Shown: positions 42,425 to 52,096, counted from the first letter of the stretch. The stretch: 64,000 nucleotides of DNA from Paenibacillus oenotherae (GCF_019443105.1 NZ_JAHZIJ010000018.1:1-64000), one strand, 5' to 3'. Made by a program: numbers and translations. The notes: generated by a model not told the origin, from the letters alone.

Positions 42425-45400
42425 TTGCTCCAGGATTTGTTAAACTTTGATATCGGACAGCTGGATGAGGACATGGATGAAGGGATCGAGGAAGTAAGCT
42501 TTGAGACGGCTGTTAATGATATTGCCATCATTGGCATTTCGGCTAATCTGCCGATGGCGGAGGATGCCGGTCAATTCTGGCATAATTTGCAGCAAGGCAG
42601 GGATTGCGTTCGCCCCTTCCCGGAGGGAAGACAACGGGATATCGACAGCTATCTGAAGTATATGCGCAAGCCAGGCGGCCAAACGGCCTACAGCAGTGCA
42701 GCCTATCTGGAGGATATTGCACAGTTTGATTATCGTTTCTTTCGCTTGTCGCCCAAAGAGGTCGGTCTTATGGACCCGAATCAACGGCTGTTTCTCGAAT
42801 CTGCCTGGAAGACGATTGAGGATGCCGGGTATGGCGGCAAAAGAATAGCGGGCAGCAGAACAGGCGTATTCCTCGGTTATACAAGCATGGGTGAATATAA
42901 TTACCAACGGATCATCAATGAGGTGGAGCCTGCTTCACTGTCGATATCGGTTGCCGGCAATCTGCCTGCTATCATACCAAGCCGGATATCGAATTTGCTC
43001 AATCTGAGGGGACCATCCGTTGTCATGGATACGGCCTGTTCTTCTTCTCTCGTTGCACTTCACTTTGCCTGCCAATCATTGCGCAACAAGGAATGCGACA
43101 TGGCGATTGCCGGAAGCGTGAAGATCAATCTCGTACCGGTGGCTGATGCGGTTAAGGTGGGCTTCGAATCTTCAATTGAGAAAGCAAGAACATTCGATGA
43201 TGAGTCGGACGGCACAGGCAGCGGCGAAGGTGTTGTATCGGTGCTCATGAAGCCGCTTGGCCAAGCAATCGAGGACGGAGATCATATCTATGCTGTCATC
43301 AAGGGCAGCGCGATTAATCAGGATGGCGAATCACTCGGCATTACGGTGCCGAATCCCGAAGCGCAGGAGGATGTTATTGTCAGGGCGTGGCAGGATGCCG
43401 GTGTGGATCCGGAGACGATTACATATATGGAGGCGCATGGTACTGGCACCAGACTGGGTGATCCCATCGAGATCAAAGCGATTCAGCAGGCTTTCGCCCG
43501 GTATACAGACAGGAAGCAGTTCTGCGCCATAAGCGCGCTGAAGACGAATATTGGCCATCTGGATCATGCGGCTGGCATAGCAGGACTATTGAAAGCCGTC
43601 TTGTCGCTCAAGCATAAACAACTGCCGCCCTCCCTTCATTTTGTGAAGCCGAACCGGGAGATCTCCTTCGAGAGCTCGCCTGTCTACGTCAATAGGAGAC
43701 TTGTGCCTTGGGATACCGGCGGGCTGCCGAGAAGATGCGGAGTCAGCGCATTTGGCCTTAGCGGCACGAACTGTCATGTTGTGCTTGAGGAAGCGCCTGA
43801 ACAGCAAAGCTCCATTGCGTATGCCGATTATCCGCAGTTGTTCGCATTGTCGGCCAAGAGCGAATATTCGCTGAAGCATTTAATAAGCGACTACGTGAAG
43901 CTGCTCCGCTCCGAACGTTCACCGGGCTTCAATGATTTATGCTTCACTGCCAACACTGGCCGCGGACATTACCAATACCGTCTGGCTGTTATTGCATGGG
44001 ATGCGGAGGATCTGGCCGGGAAGCTGGAAGCTGCTGCGCATGCTGGGCTGGATGCCGGGCATCACAATGGCCTGTTGTACGGCTATCATAAGACAGTATC
44101 GCAGCGTGCAGCGGAGCCGCAGGAAGTAACGGAGCAGGACAAGCGAAGATGGAGCGCTGAGGCGGATGGTGTTCTTAGCGGTATTCCAGAGTTCTCTGAA
44201 GGCATTGGAGAACGATTGCTCCTGCAGCTGGCCCAGTATTATGTACAAGGGGCTGAAGTGAACTGGGAGGAGCTGTACAAGGGGCAGAAGCGGAGCAAGG
44301 TCAGCCTGCCTACGTATCCGTTCGAACGCAATCGCTGCTGGATTGACATTCCCGAGGTATCGGAGGGTATTAAGGACGGGATCTTCTATGAGGCGAAATG
44401 GATGCAGCAGAATTTGGCCGTATCTCCGCATCCGGCGGCAGCCAAAACGGCGTTGGTATTCATGGATCGTCAAGGTCTCGGAGATGAAGTGCAAAGAAAA
44501 CTGTCCGAGGACGGAATCAGAGTTATTACAGTTGAATCCGGTGATCGCTATGAGAAGCAGGATGGCAATCGATATACGATCAGGGAAGACGAGGAAGATT
44601 ACAAGCGCCTGATAGCCGATCTTGGCATTAGAGCCTCGCTGCAGATTGTTCATCTGCTCTCACTGCGCGGGGATGGACGATTGGATGATCTGGCCAGCCT
44701 GCAAGAGAGCCAGCACTACGGCGTTCGCAGTCTGTTCTTCCTGACGAAAGCATTGATGAACCAGGCGATTCAGGGTGATATCGAGCTTGTCGTTGTGGCG
44801 CAGCAGGTGCATGCCGTTACGAATCTGGAGCAGGAGCTTAGTCCGCAGTATGCGAGTTTGCTCGGTCTTGGCAAAGTGCTGCGGCAAGAATATCCTCAGC
44901 TCAAATGCAAAGGCCTGGATATCGATGAGCATACACCTGTATCCGTATGGATGAAGGAGCTGGGACTGCGCGATCTAGCCTCCACCGTTTCGTATCGGGA
45001 TGGGCGCAGATATGTGCAGCAGTTCCAGCATGCCGGACTTAACCGCACTGCTAGCGACCCTGTGCAGATTCACAGTGATGGCATATACGTCATTACGGGC
45101 GGAACGGGGGGACTTGGCCTTGAGACCGCCAAATATTTGGCCGGCAAGTCGAACGTGAACATCGCCTTGATCAACCGTTCAGCCATGCCGGATCGCAGCC
45201 AATGGGAAGCGCTGCTGGCGGACGGACAGGATGCGCGTGTGGTCGGCAAAATTAGAGATATGATGGAAATTGAAGCGTTGGGAGCTCGCGTCGTTGCCTA
45301 TAGTGCGGATATTGCCGACTATGCTGCCATGAGCGCTTTACTGGATGATCTGCGTGAATCATTCGGCCCGATTCGGGGCGTTATTCACAGTGCAGGAGTA

Positions 45401-47890
45401 GCTGGCAGCGGTATTGTCATGCAGAAGGAGGAGTCCGTATTCTTCGATGTTCTGCGGCCCAAGGTGCAAGGAACCTGGGTGCTGGATCGCCTGACAGAGA
45501 ATGATCCGCTGGATTTCTTTGTGATGTATTCCTCGATTGCAGGGGTATTCGGCGGAGCCGGGCAGTCCGATTATACAGCGGCCAATGCCTTCATGGATGC
45601 TTATGCCGGTTACCGGCAGCAGCGCGGCCGCCGGACTCTGTCCATCAACTGGCCAGCATGGAAGGAAGCGGGGATGGCAGTCGAGCATCAATTCCACCAG
45701 AAGCAGAATGTGTTCAAGGCCATAGAGACCGCCAAGGCTATGAATTGCTTCGAGGCTGTATTGAACAGGAAGCTGACGAATATTGTTATTGCCGAGTTGA
45801 ATGAACAGGTGGACATGTCGCTCTTAGACGCCCATCTGCCGATTCAGTTGAGCGAGCAGATCATCACATCATTTAAGCAGACGGATGTCTACAACGAAGT
45901 GGCTTCAGCAGCCGAGTTTCCGGTAGTAGAACGTGAGCGGGTGAAGGTGGAGCTGAAAGGGAGACCGGACAAAAACTATACTCCGCTGGAGCAGCATATG
46001 GGACAGATCTGGGGCGAAGTGCTTGGGCTGCATGAAATCGATATCTATGATCCGTTTCATGAGCTGGGCGGAGATTCGATCATTGCCGTTAATGTTGCTT
46101 CAACGATGAATAACAGCCATATCCCTGTGAAGGTTGCAGATATCATCGCTCATCAGACTGTATTCGAAGTGGCCGCACGCATTCAGGAGGAGCATCCTGA
46201 TCTGCGAATCGAAGCGCTTGATATGGATGGCAAGCAGGATAAAGCGAGAAGTTTGAAGGTCATTGACACGATAGTAGGGAACGAAGACACCTACAATTGG
46301 GAGCAGCTTAACTGCTTCTTCAAGCCTGTTGCGATTCAGTTTGAATCCTTTCATTCCGGCAACTACGAGCTGTTCCTGTTCTATTCGACTTTCTTCACTA
46401 CATTTCTGCCTAATATGTCTTCTGCGATGATGTTCGAGCCATTCACGAAGCCGTGGGAACCGATTACTCCTTGTCTGGATCGGACCGGGCTGAAGGGCAA
46501 GCTGGGCATTGAGATGGTGGAGCTGCAATTTACGAGCGAAGAGGACTTTCATGACAAGATCCGCAAGGAGCTCAACAGCGGCTTCTCGCTGCTTGTTCCC
46601 GGCGATCTGTTCGGCCTTGTCTATAACGCCAACTATTTGCAGGAGCCGCATGAGCATTATTTCATCATCAAAGGCTATGATCTGGACCGCAATATTTATT
46701 TCATACTCGACAATATGCATATTGATGGCGGAGCTACGGCGCTGTATCGCGATTTCACGGTTCGCTGCAGTGATATGTATGCGATGAGCCGTCTCTATTT
46801 CAAGCATCTGTTCCCGAATTTGCCGTATCAATATTTCTGGACTTTGAGGAAGGGGCAGCAGAAGGTCAAGCCGTTCACTTACCTGCATGCACTGGCAGAG
46901 CATAACACATTAATGAAAGAGATTAATGATGGCAGCTCGACCATTACATACCTCGAACAGGAATTGATGAAAGAGATTGAGACTCAGAGACATGTATACA
47001 GATGCAAGGGCGTCGCTTATTTGGCGAACTCCAAGTTTGTTTATTACGATATTCTGATCAAGTTTCTGTCGCTTTGCAATATTTCTGCGGAAGAGATCCA
47101 GTCGATTAAGACGATCTCGGGAGACGTGTTCCGGAAGTGGACGGATATTCGGATGAAGCTGTTCGAACGAGCGGGCGAGAATAACTTTGAATTTGCCGAT
47201 ATCGAGCTTCTTGTGGAAGAGAATATTGGCCGGGAGCGGGCCTTCCGGGAGCGTTTCATCGGAATTATTGACGGCATGGATATGGAGAGCATGATCCGGG
47301 ACATGGAGACCAGGAGTGAGAACGACAAATTCGTGGTGAGGAACAACAATAAGGCTGCCATCCTGCGGGACAATGACAGTGTAGAGATCATTCACGAGGC
47401 CAGCAAAACCTATGATACATGGATTGTCCGCGATGATGCGCCGCAGCTGCTCATCTATCCGGATGGGCATGAAGATTTTGGACTAGAGCTAGAGCTCGCG
47501 ATTCATAATCAACAGAGCCGCACTTTCCATAGCGGGCTTGTACTGAAGATGGAAAGTGGCAGGAAGTATCTGTTCGGCAATTATCGAGCGGAGAGTACGG
47601 TTATTTATTGTCCGGAGAATCAGAATCATCAGCTCGTCTATGAGCAGCAAGTTGTGCAACTGGCCAGCTGCTTCAGAATCGAGAAGAAGGACGGGATGAT
47701 CACATTCATGACCAGAAACAGTGCGGCTGAGGCGTGGATTTCCATCTATACCATCTCAGCGGATGAACCTGTATTATGTGTCGGACTGTTCTCCAAGACA
47801 TGGGAGCCGATCGACCACCGCGTTACATTCACCAATATTAACTATGAGGCATTAGCTCAGCATGCAATTACTGTGGAGGCAGAAATATGA
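42425..47890 (+). CDS. Polyketide synthase KS-KR-ACP (trans-AT) with BtrH-like and concanavalin-like C-terminal parts
   Basis: 1821 residues, TTG start behind GGAGAGGAGGAG. The KS (30-455) is complete: Cys204 in MDTACSSSL, EAHGTGTRLGDP and NIGHLDHAAG. A linker to about 635 ends PTYPFERNRCW with no AT domain, so malonyl must come from the separate AT gene downstream. KR at 885-1130 (TGGTGGLG; YSSIAG and SDYTAANAF). ACP Ser1217 in HELGGDSIIAV. Residues 1289-1650 start WEQLNCFFKPVAIQFESF and include HYFIIKGYDLDRNIYFILD, resembling BtrH N-terminal papain-like acyltransferases (Cys1296 candidate). From 1662 a beta-rich DUF1349/concanavalin-like part ends the chain. No thioesterase is present, so the BtrH-like part may release or transfer the product. 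Confidence 0.85.
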   Translation: MLQDLLNFDIGQLDEDMDEGIEEVSFETAVNDIAIIGISANLPMAEDAGQFWHNLQQGRDCVRPFPEGRQRDIDSYLKYMRKPGGQTAYSSAAYLEDIAQFDYRFFRLSPKEVGLMDPNQRLFLESAWKTIEDAGYGGKRIAGSRTGVFLGYTSMGEYNYQRIINEVEPASLSISVAGNLPAIIPSRISNLLNLRGPSVVMDTACSSSLVALHFACQSLRNKECDMAIAGSVKINLVPVADAVKVGFESSIEKARTFDDESDGTGSGEGVVSVLMKPLGQAIEDGDHIYAVIKGSAINQDGESLGITVPNPEAQEDVIVRAWQDAGVDPETITYMEAHGTGTRLGDPIEIKAIQQAFARYTDRKQFCAISALKTNIGHLDHAAGIAGLLKAVLSLKHKQLPPSLHFVKPNREISFESSPVYVNRRLVPWDTGGLPRRCGVSAFGLSGTNCHVVLEEAPEQQSSIAYADYPQLFALSAKSEYSLKHLISDYVKLLRSERSPGFNDLCFTANTGRGHYQYRLAVIAWDAEDLAGKLEAAAHAGLDAGHHNGLLYGYHKTVSQRAAEPQEVTEQDKRRWSAEADGVLSGIPEFSEGIGERLLLQLAQYYVQGAEVNWEELYKGQKRSKVSLPTYPFERNRCWIDIPEVSEGIKDGIFYEAKWMQQNLAVSPHPAAAKTALVFMDRQGLGDEVQRKLSEDGIRVITVESGDRYEKQDGNRYTIREDEEDYKRLIADLGIRASLQIVHLLSLRGDGRLDDLASLQESQHYGVRSLFFLTKALMNQAIQGDIELVVVAQQVHAVTNLEQELSPQYASLLGLGKVLRQEYPQLKCKGLDIDEHTPVSVWMKELGLRDLASTVSYRDGRRYVQQFQHAGLNRTASDPVQIHSDGIYVITGGTGGLGLETAKYLAGKSNVNIALINRSAMPDRSQWEALLADGQDARVVGKIRDMMEIEALGARVVAYSADIADYAAMSALLDDLRESFGPIRGVIHSAGVAGSGIVMQKEESVFFDVLRPKVQGTWVLDRLTENDPLDFFVMYSSIAGVFGGAGQSDYTAANAFMDAYAGYRQQRGRRTLSINWPAWKEAGMAVEHQFHQKQNVFKAIETAKAMNCFEAVLNRKLTNIVIAELNEQVDMSLLDAHLPIQLSEQIITSFKQTDVYNEVASAAEFPVVERERVKVELKGRPDKNYTPLEQHMGQIWGEVLGLHEIDIYDPFHELGGDSIIAVNVASTMNNSHIPVKVADIIAHQTVFEVAARIQEEHPDLRIEALDMDGKQDKARSLKVIDTIVGNEDTYNWEQLNCFFKPVAIQFESFHSGNYELFLFYSTFFTTFLPNMSSAMMFEPFTKPWEPITPCLDRTGLKGKLGIEMVELQFTSEEDFHDKIRKELNSGFSLLVPGDLFGLVYNANYLQEPHEHYFIIKGYDLDRNIYFILDNMHIDGGATALYRDFTVRCSDMYAMSRLYFKHLFPNLPYQYFWTLRKGQQKVKPFTYLHALAEHNTLMKEINDGSSTITYLEQELMKEIETQRHVYRCKGVAYLANSKFVYYDILIKFLSLCNISAEEIQSIKTISGDVFRKWTDIRMKLFERAGENNFEFADIELLVEENIGRERAFRERFIGIIDGMDMESMIRDMETRSENDKFVVRNNNKAAILRDNDSVEIIHEASKTYDTWIVRDDAPQLLIYPDGHEDFGLELELAIHNQQSRTFHSGLVLKMESGRKYLFGNYRAESTVIYCPENQNHQLVYEQQVVQLASCFRIEKKDGMITFMTRNSAAEAWISIYTISADEPVLCVGLFSKTWEPIDHRVTFTNINYEALAQHAITVEAEI

Positions 47891-48672
47891 ATCATTGGAT
47901 CAGAGAATTGAATGCGCGCGACCGCTTGCTGGCCATGACAGGTTACATTCATCTTGTACTGGCTGTCGTGTTTGCGGTACTTATCTTACTGGATTCACGA
48001 TTGATGCTGGGCATCAATATCTGGCTTAAACCGACGAAGTTCGCGCTGTCTATTGCCGTTTATGCCTTTAGCGTGGCGGCCATTATGAAATATGTCAGCA
48101 GCGCGAAGGTCCGCAAAGCAGTGTCCTATATAAGCACTGTTGGACTCTTTATTGAGACCATTATCATTGCGGTGCAGGCGGCACGCGGAGAGCACTCCCA
48201 TTTTAATTTCACTTCACCTCTGAATCTGACTCTGTTTATTATTATGGGTGTTTTTATTGGCGCAGTTACAGTGGCGGGAATTATCCTGTTCGTCCATTTG
48301 ATCAGGCACAAGCTGGATATGCCGGCCTATATGGCGCTTGCGCTGCGTACCGGATTGTTCATTTCCCTTATCGGTTCCGGTATTGGCGGCTATATGAGCA
48401 AATATAACAAGCACACGGTTGGAGGCGACGATGGCGGAGAAGGGCTGTTCCTCATTAACTGGAGCACGGTCGTTGGAGATCTTAGAGTATCTCACTTCTT
48501 CGGGCTGCACGCGCTGCAGATTATCCCGCTTCTGGCTTTCGTGATCGCCGGAAAACTGGCTTCCAGCACGGCGCAGAAGGCAGTTGTATGGGTCATCTCG
48601 ATTCTCTATGGCGGCTATGTCATCTGGACGTTCGTGCAATCGGCTAATGGAACACCTTTCATCGCGAAATAA
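47887..48672 (+). CDS. Seven-helix membrane protein, unknown function
   Basis: 261 residues with about seven transmembrane helices. Conserved-looking polar motifs lie near the membrane: NIWLKPTKFALSIAVY, ARGEHSHFNFTSPLN, GSGIGGYM and NWSTVVGDLRVSHFFGLHALQ, with several His. This is a widespread uncharacterised family; the His-rich loops could bind heme or metal, but that is a guess. The ATG overlaps the PKS stop (ATATGA) and GGAGG lies in the PKS end, so its synthesis is coupled to the PKS. It might modify or move the lipid-like product. Confidence 0.8.
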   Translation: MNHWIRELNARDRLLAMTGYIHLVLAVVFAVLILLDSRLMLGINIWLKPTKFALSIAVYAFSVAAIMKYVSSAKVRKAVSYISTVGLFIETIIIAVQAARGEHSHFNFTSPLNLTLFIIMGVFIGAVTVAGIILFVHLIRHKLDMPAYMALALRTGLFISLIGSGIGGYMSKYNKHTVGGDDGGEGLFLINWSTVVGDLRVSHFFGLHALQIIPLLAFVIAGKLASSTAQKAVVWVISILYGGYVIWTFVQSANGTPFIAK

Positions 48673-48719
48673 TTAGAGCAGAGCGGAATTGTCATTCAAC
48701 CGGAATAGTGGAGGTGGTC

Positions 48720-49970
48720 ATGTTGAAGTATGCAGCGTTGTTCCCGGGTCAAGGCTCGCAATATGTCGGGATGGGCAAGGAGCTGTATGACGGGCATCGT
48801 TTGGCACAAAAGTTGTTCCAGGAAGCCAGCGATGTACTCGGCTATGACCTGGCGGAGCTGTGCTTTAACGGCACGAAGGAAGAGCTGACCAGAACAGAAA
48901 ATACACAGCCTGCGATTCTGACTGTCAGTGTCGCTGCTTATAGCGTGTTTCTGGAAGAGTTCGGAATCGAACCGGCTTATTGTGCGGGTCATAGCTTGGG
49001 CGAGTTCTCGGCGCTTACTTGTGCGGGGGCTGTACGTTTTGCGGATGCAGTTCAGATCGTTCGTGAACGAGGCAAATTTATGCAGGAAGCGGTGGGCCTG
49101 GGCAGCGGAGCGATGGCAGCTGTGACAGGTGTGGAGCTGCACGCGATACTCTCGGTGTGCAGCTCGCTGCGGAAAGCAGGGGAGATTGTAGACGTGTCCA
49201 ATATCAACTCCTCCGAGCAATTCGTAATCTCCGGACAGTCGTCGGCTGTTAAGCTTGCTGGAGAGAGGCTGAAGGAAATGGGAGGAATGGTCATTCCGCT
49301 GAAAGTAAGCGCGCCTTTCCATAGTCCGCTAATGCTTCCGGCAGCTCAGAAGCTCAAGGAGGAGCTGAGTAAATATAGCTACTCCGATATAAAGATCCCG
49401 GTCATATCCAATGTCACAGCTGAGCTGTATCAGAGCAGCAGCTATATTATCGGCAATTTGACGGAGCAGATGACAGGGGCTGTCCAATGGTATGATTCCA
49501 TGCAATTGCTCGATTGGGAAGATGTGACGACTGTAGTGGAGTTCGGTCCGCAGACTGTACTGAGGAATTTGATGAAGAAGAATGTCCCCTCCATGACTGC
49601 TTATGCCTATGATAAGATAGAGGATCGGGCCAAGCTCAGAGAATGGGCTGCTGCAGTACCTGTGGATCCGAATATTTCTGCCGGCCGTTTGAACGTCATG
49701 ATCCAATGTCTCGCTGCAGCGGTGTCTACGCGCAACCGCAACTGGAACAACGCGGAGTATGAGGAGAAGGTTGTTGTGCCTTACCGCAGAATACGTGGCA
49801 TGGTCGCCGAGCTTGAGGAGACGGGGGCGACTCCGACAGAGGGGCAAATGCAGGAAGCTGTCGCTATGCTTCGCACGGTACTGGAAACAAAGCAAGTACC
49901 GGAAGAAGAGCAGCAAGAGCTGCTGCAACCAATGTATCATGCAATGAAAAATAATAAAGCCATTGTATAA
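48720..49970 (+). CDS. Free-standing malonyl-CoA:ACP acyltransferase (trans-AT, FabD-like)
   Basis: 416 residues. FPGQGSQYVGMG opens the protein; the catalytic Ser92 lies in GHSLGEFSAL and the catalytic His in SAPFHSPLM. About 110 extra C-terminal residues (after a TVVEFGPQTVLRNLMKK segment) form a helical extension ending in a run of Glu/Gln, also seen in acyltransferases of Bacillus trans-AT clusters. It should load malonyl units on both the type II ACP and the PKS ACP. GGAGGTGG precedes the ATG. No terminator is visible between this gene and those upstream. Confidence 0.92.
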   Translation: MLKYAALFPGQGSQYVGMGKELYDGHRLAQKLFQEASDVLGYDLAELCFNGTKEELTRTENTQPAILTVSVAAYSVFLEEFGIEPAYCAGHSLGEFSALTCAGAVRFADAVQIVRERGKFMQEAVGLGSGAMAAVTGVELHAILSVCSSLRKAGEIVDVSNINSSEQFVISGQSSAVKLAGERLKEMGGMVIPLKVSAPFHSPLMLPAAQKLKEELSKYSYSDIKIPVISNVTAELYQSSSYIIGNLTEQMTGAVQWYDSMQLLDWEDVTTVVEFGPQTVLRNLMKKNVPSMTAYAYDKIEDRAKLREWAAAVPVDPNISAGRLNVMIQCLAAAVSTRNRNWNNAEYEEKVVVPYRRIRGMVAELEETGATPTEGQMQEAVAMLRTVLETKQVPEEEQQELLQPMYHAMKNNKAIV

Positions 49971-50001
49971 ATAATGTTTACAAATATTTAGGAATAAACC
50001 A

Positions 50002-50010
50002 TGGTATAAT
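50002..50010 (+). promoter_or_regulatory. Extended -10 promoter for the two-component system
   Basis: TGGTATAAT fits an extended -10 element. The dyad GCAAACGATTGC near 50031 lies downstream of the presumed start and partly resembles a CcpA cre box; no clear -35 is visible. Confidence 0.45.
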
Positions 50011-50109
50011 CGGAGTAACACGACTATTGTGCAAACGATTGCGCGTAACAATCCGCCACTTCAGGATGAAAATAGAATGACTCCTACTTCTTGATGTAAA
50101 GGTGAGCTC

Positions 50110-51492
50110 ATGAATCTGTTACCGTCACTATTACCTATCCTTACCGTCATCATTTTACTAGCCGTCAATGCCGGTTCGCAGCAAGTGAGATGGATGGTTC
50201 GTTTTCAACTATTCAACAGCATTGGCGGTCTTATCTACTTATGGGATGATTCATTCGAGATTGGGCCGATCTGGCTTGGGGCAGCCCTTCTATCGAAATA
50301 TGGGGCAATCTTCTGTGCAACAGCCATGTGCTTTGTATATTCCGAATTATTCCGCAGGCCGAATTTGAGCATTATTCTTAAGTGGCTCGCGGTTCCATGG
50401 CTGCTGCTGGCAGCAGCTCATTGGATCAATAGGCCTTTCATCGAGCAGACTAATCTTGCATTTAATATGGGCATCCTGTATTTTGCGTGTATTTGCGTAC
50501 TAATGTTCCTCTCTTATCGCAGAGAGGGCAGCTACTATCGAAAGAGAGACAGGTGCTTCTTGTATCTGATGCTGCTTCCCGCACTCGCAGCCCTGTTCAT
50601 CTGCAACCCGCTCCAAAATGCTTTGCCGCCAGAGCTGCATCTGGAGCAGGCAGTCCCCTGGCTGACACTTCTATCTTTTGTACTATTGATTATTCTGCTG
50701 TTCAGCACCGGTCTGCTCGGCATCCATCTGCGGCTTCACAAAGTAGCGACCGATTCCGTGTCTATGCTGCCGGCTATGACGCATGCGACCGTAATGATCA
50801 ATCATTCCATCAAGAACGAGATCGAGAAGATTAATTTCTTGAATTATAAGTCACAGACGCTGCTGCAGGAGCAAAAGGTTACGGAAGCGATCGGACATCT
50901 GCAATCCATCTCGAATTCGACGGAGCATCTGGAGAATATGATCCGGAAGGTGAAGGAGAAGACGAGGGAGATTATCATTGATGAAACGACTTTTAATTTA
51001 ATCGGATTGGTGCAGTATATTGTCCACTCTTATTCCGATCAATTAACAGTCCGAAGCATCTCGACGCTGGTGTCTTACAGTGAAGCGAACATCTGTCTAA
51101 GCGGTGACAAGACCCACATTCAAGAAGCGGTGTCCAACGTCCTGAAGAATGCGATAGAGGCGAAGCGCAGCAGCAACCATGAGATCACCTTGCATTGTTC
51201 CGTTACGAAAAATTTCATTCAGCTCGATATACGCGATAATGGTGTTGGTATTACGAAGGAAAATTTGTCGCAGGTGTTAAAGCCGCTATTCACCACCAAA
51301 CAGGTTAATAACGGCAATTATGGAATAGGATTAAGCTATGCATTTATCGTGATGAAGAAGCATGGAGGGGGGCTGGCGATTAAGAGCGAACCAAATAAAG
51401 GAACCACCATCACTATGCGATTTCCTTTAGACAGACGGGTTAAGGTGGAGGGAAAAGATGACCAGAATAAAAGTAATGCTGGTAGAGGATGA
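50110..51492 (+). CDS. Membrane sensor histidine kinase
   Basis: 460 residues. Residues 1-215 hold about six to seven hydrophobic helices without a large extracytoplasmic loop, suggesting sensing in or near the membrane. The phosphorylation site is His232 in MINHSIKNEIEKINF, followed by a coiled dimerisation helix. The ATPase has VLKNAIEAK (N box), RDNGVGIT (G1) and NYGIGLSYAF (G2). AAAGGTGAG precedes the ATG. It pairs with the overlapping response regulator gene. Location right after the biosynthetic genes suggests it may sense the product or its stress. Confidence 0.9.
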   Translation: MNLLPSLLPILTVIILLAVNAGSQQVRWMVRFQLFNSIGGLIYLWDDSFEIGPIWLGAALLSKYGAIFCATAMCFVYSELFRRPNLSIILKWLAVPWLLLAAAHWINRPFIEQTNLAFNMGILYFACICVLMFLSYRREGSYYRKRDRCFLYLMLLPALAALFICNPLQNALPPELHLEQAVPWLTLLSFVLLIILLFSTGLLGIHLRLHKVATDSVSMLPAMTHATVMINHSIKNEIEKINFLNYKSQTLLQEQKVTEAIGHLQSISNSTEHLENMIRKVKEKTREIIIDETTFNLIGLVQYIVHSYSDQLTVRSISTLVSYSEANICLSGDKTHIQEAVSNVLKNAIEAKRSSNHEITLHCSVTKNFIQLDIRDNGVGITKENLSQVLKPLFTTKQVNNGNYGIGLSYAFIVMKKHGGGLAIKSEPNKGTTITMRFPLDRRVKVEGKDDQNKSNAGRG

Positions 51493-52039
51493 CGAGTTTT
51501 GGGTAGAGAACATTTGCAGAGAGTTGAACAATGAGAAGGACATCGAAATCGTCAAGGTCGCTTCGACGAAGGATGATGCAGTCCATTATGCGAGGGAGAA
51601 TGCCATTGATACGATATTGATGGATATCAACCTCAGTTCCAATAATATGGACGGCATAGAAGCCGTCAAAGAAATTAACTCGTTCACGCATACGAATATT
51701 ATTATGCTGACCAATATTGTGGATACGGACGTCATCCTGCACTGCTTCGAGCATGGAGCGATCAATTACATCTCCAAGTCCAATATAAGAGATATGGTGG
51801 AAGCGATACGCGACTCCGTCACGGAGGGCTCAGGCATCCATCCGGATGCGGCAGAGGCGCTCAGAAAAGGATATCAGAAACTTAAAAAGCTGCAAATTCT
51901 CACTTCGGTGGAGAGGGAAGTCTATGAGCTCAAGGAATCTGGCTTTACGGTAAAGCAGATCGCCAGCAGACTGCACAAGTCGTTCTACACCGTCAAGAAT
52001 CAGCTGTCTGTTATTAGGAATAAATTAAATCCTTATTGA
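51458..52039 (+). CDS. Response regulator, NarL/LuxR type
   Basis: 193 residues. The receiver has VEDDEFW acidic residues, phospho-acceptor Asp56 in LMDINLSS, and ISKSN with the conserved Lys. After a linker the HTH reads LTSVEREVYELKESGFTVKQ then a recognition helix SFYTVKNQLSVIRNKL, a short NarL-type domain. GGAGGG precedes the ATG, which lies within the kinase gene. A terminator-like hairpin follows. Its targets cannot be read; the polyketide operon is an obvious candidate. Confidence 0.9.
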   Translation: MTRIKVMLVEDDEFWVENICRELNNEKDIEIVKVASTKDDAVHYARENAIDTILMDINLSSNNMDGIEAVKEINSFTHTNIIMLTNIVDTDVILHCFEHGAINYISKSNIRDMVEAIRDSVTEGSGIHPDAAEALRKGYQKLKKLQILTSVEREVYELKESGFTVKQIASRLHKSFYTVKNQLSVIRNKLNPY

Positions 52040-52068
52040 TTCGGGATAATGATATGTCAACTGCAGCT

Positions 52069-52096
52069 GGCTCCGTGAAGGGGCCTATTTTGTTTT
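52069..52096 (+). terminator. Terminator of the two-component operon
   Basis: GGCTCC pairs with GGGGCC (one T-G pair) around GTGAA, followed by TATTTTGTTTT. Confidence 0.65.
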
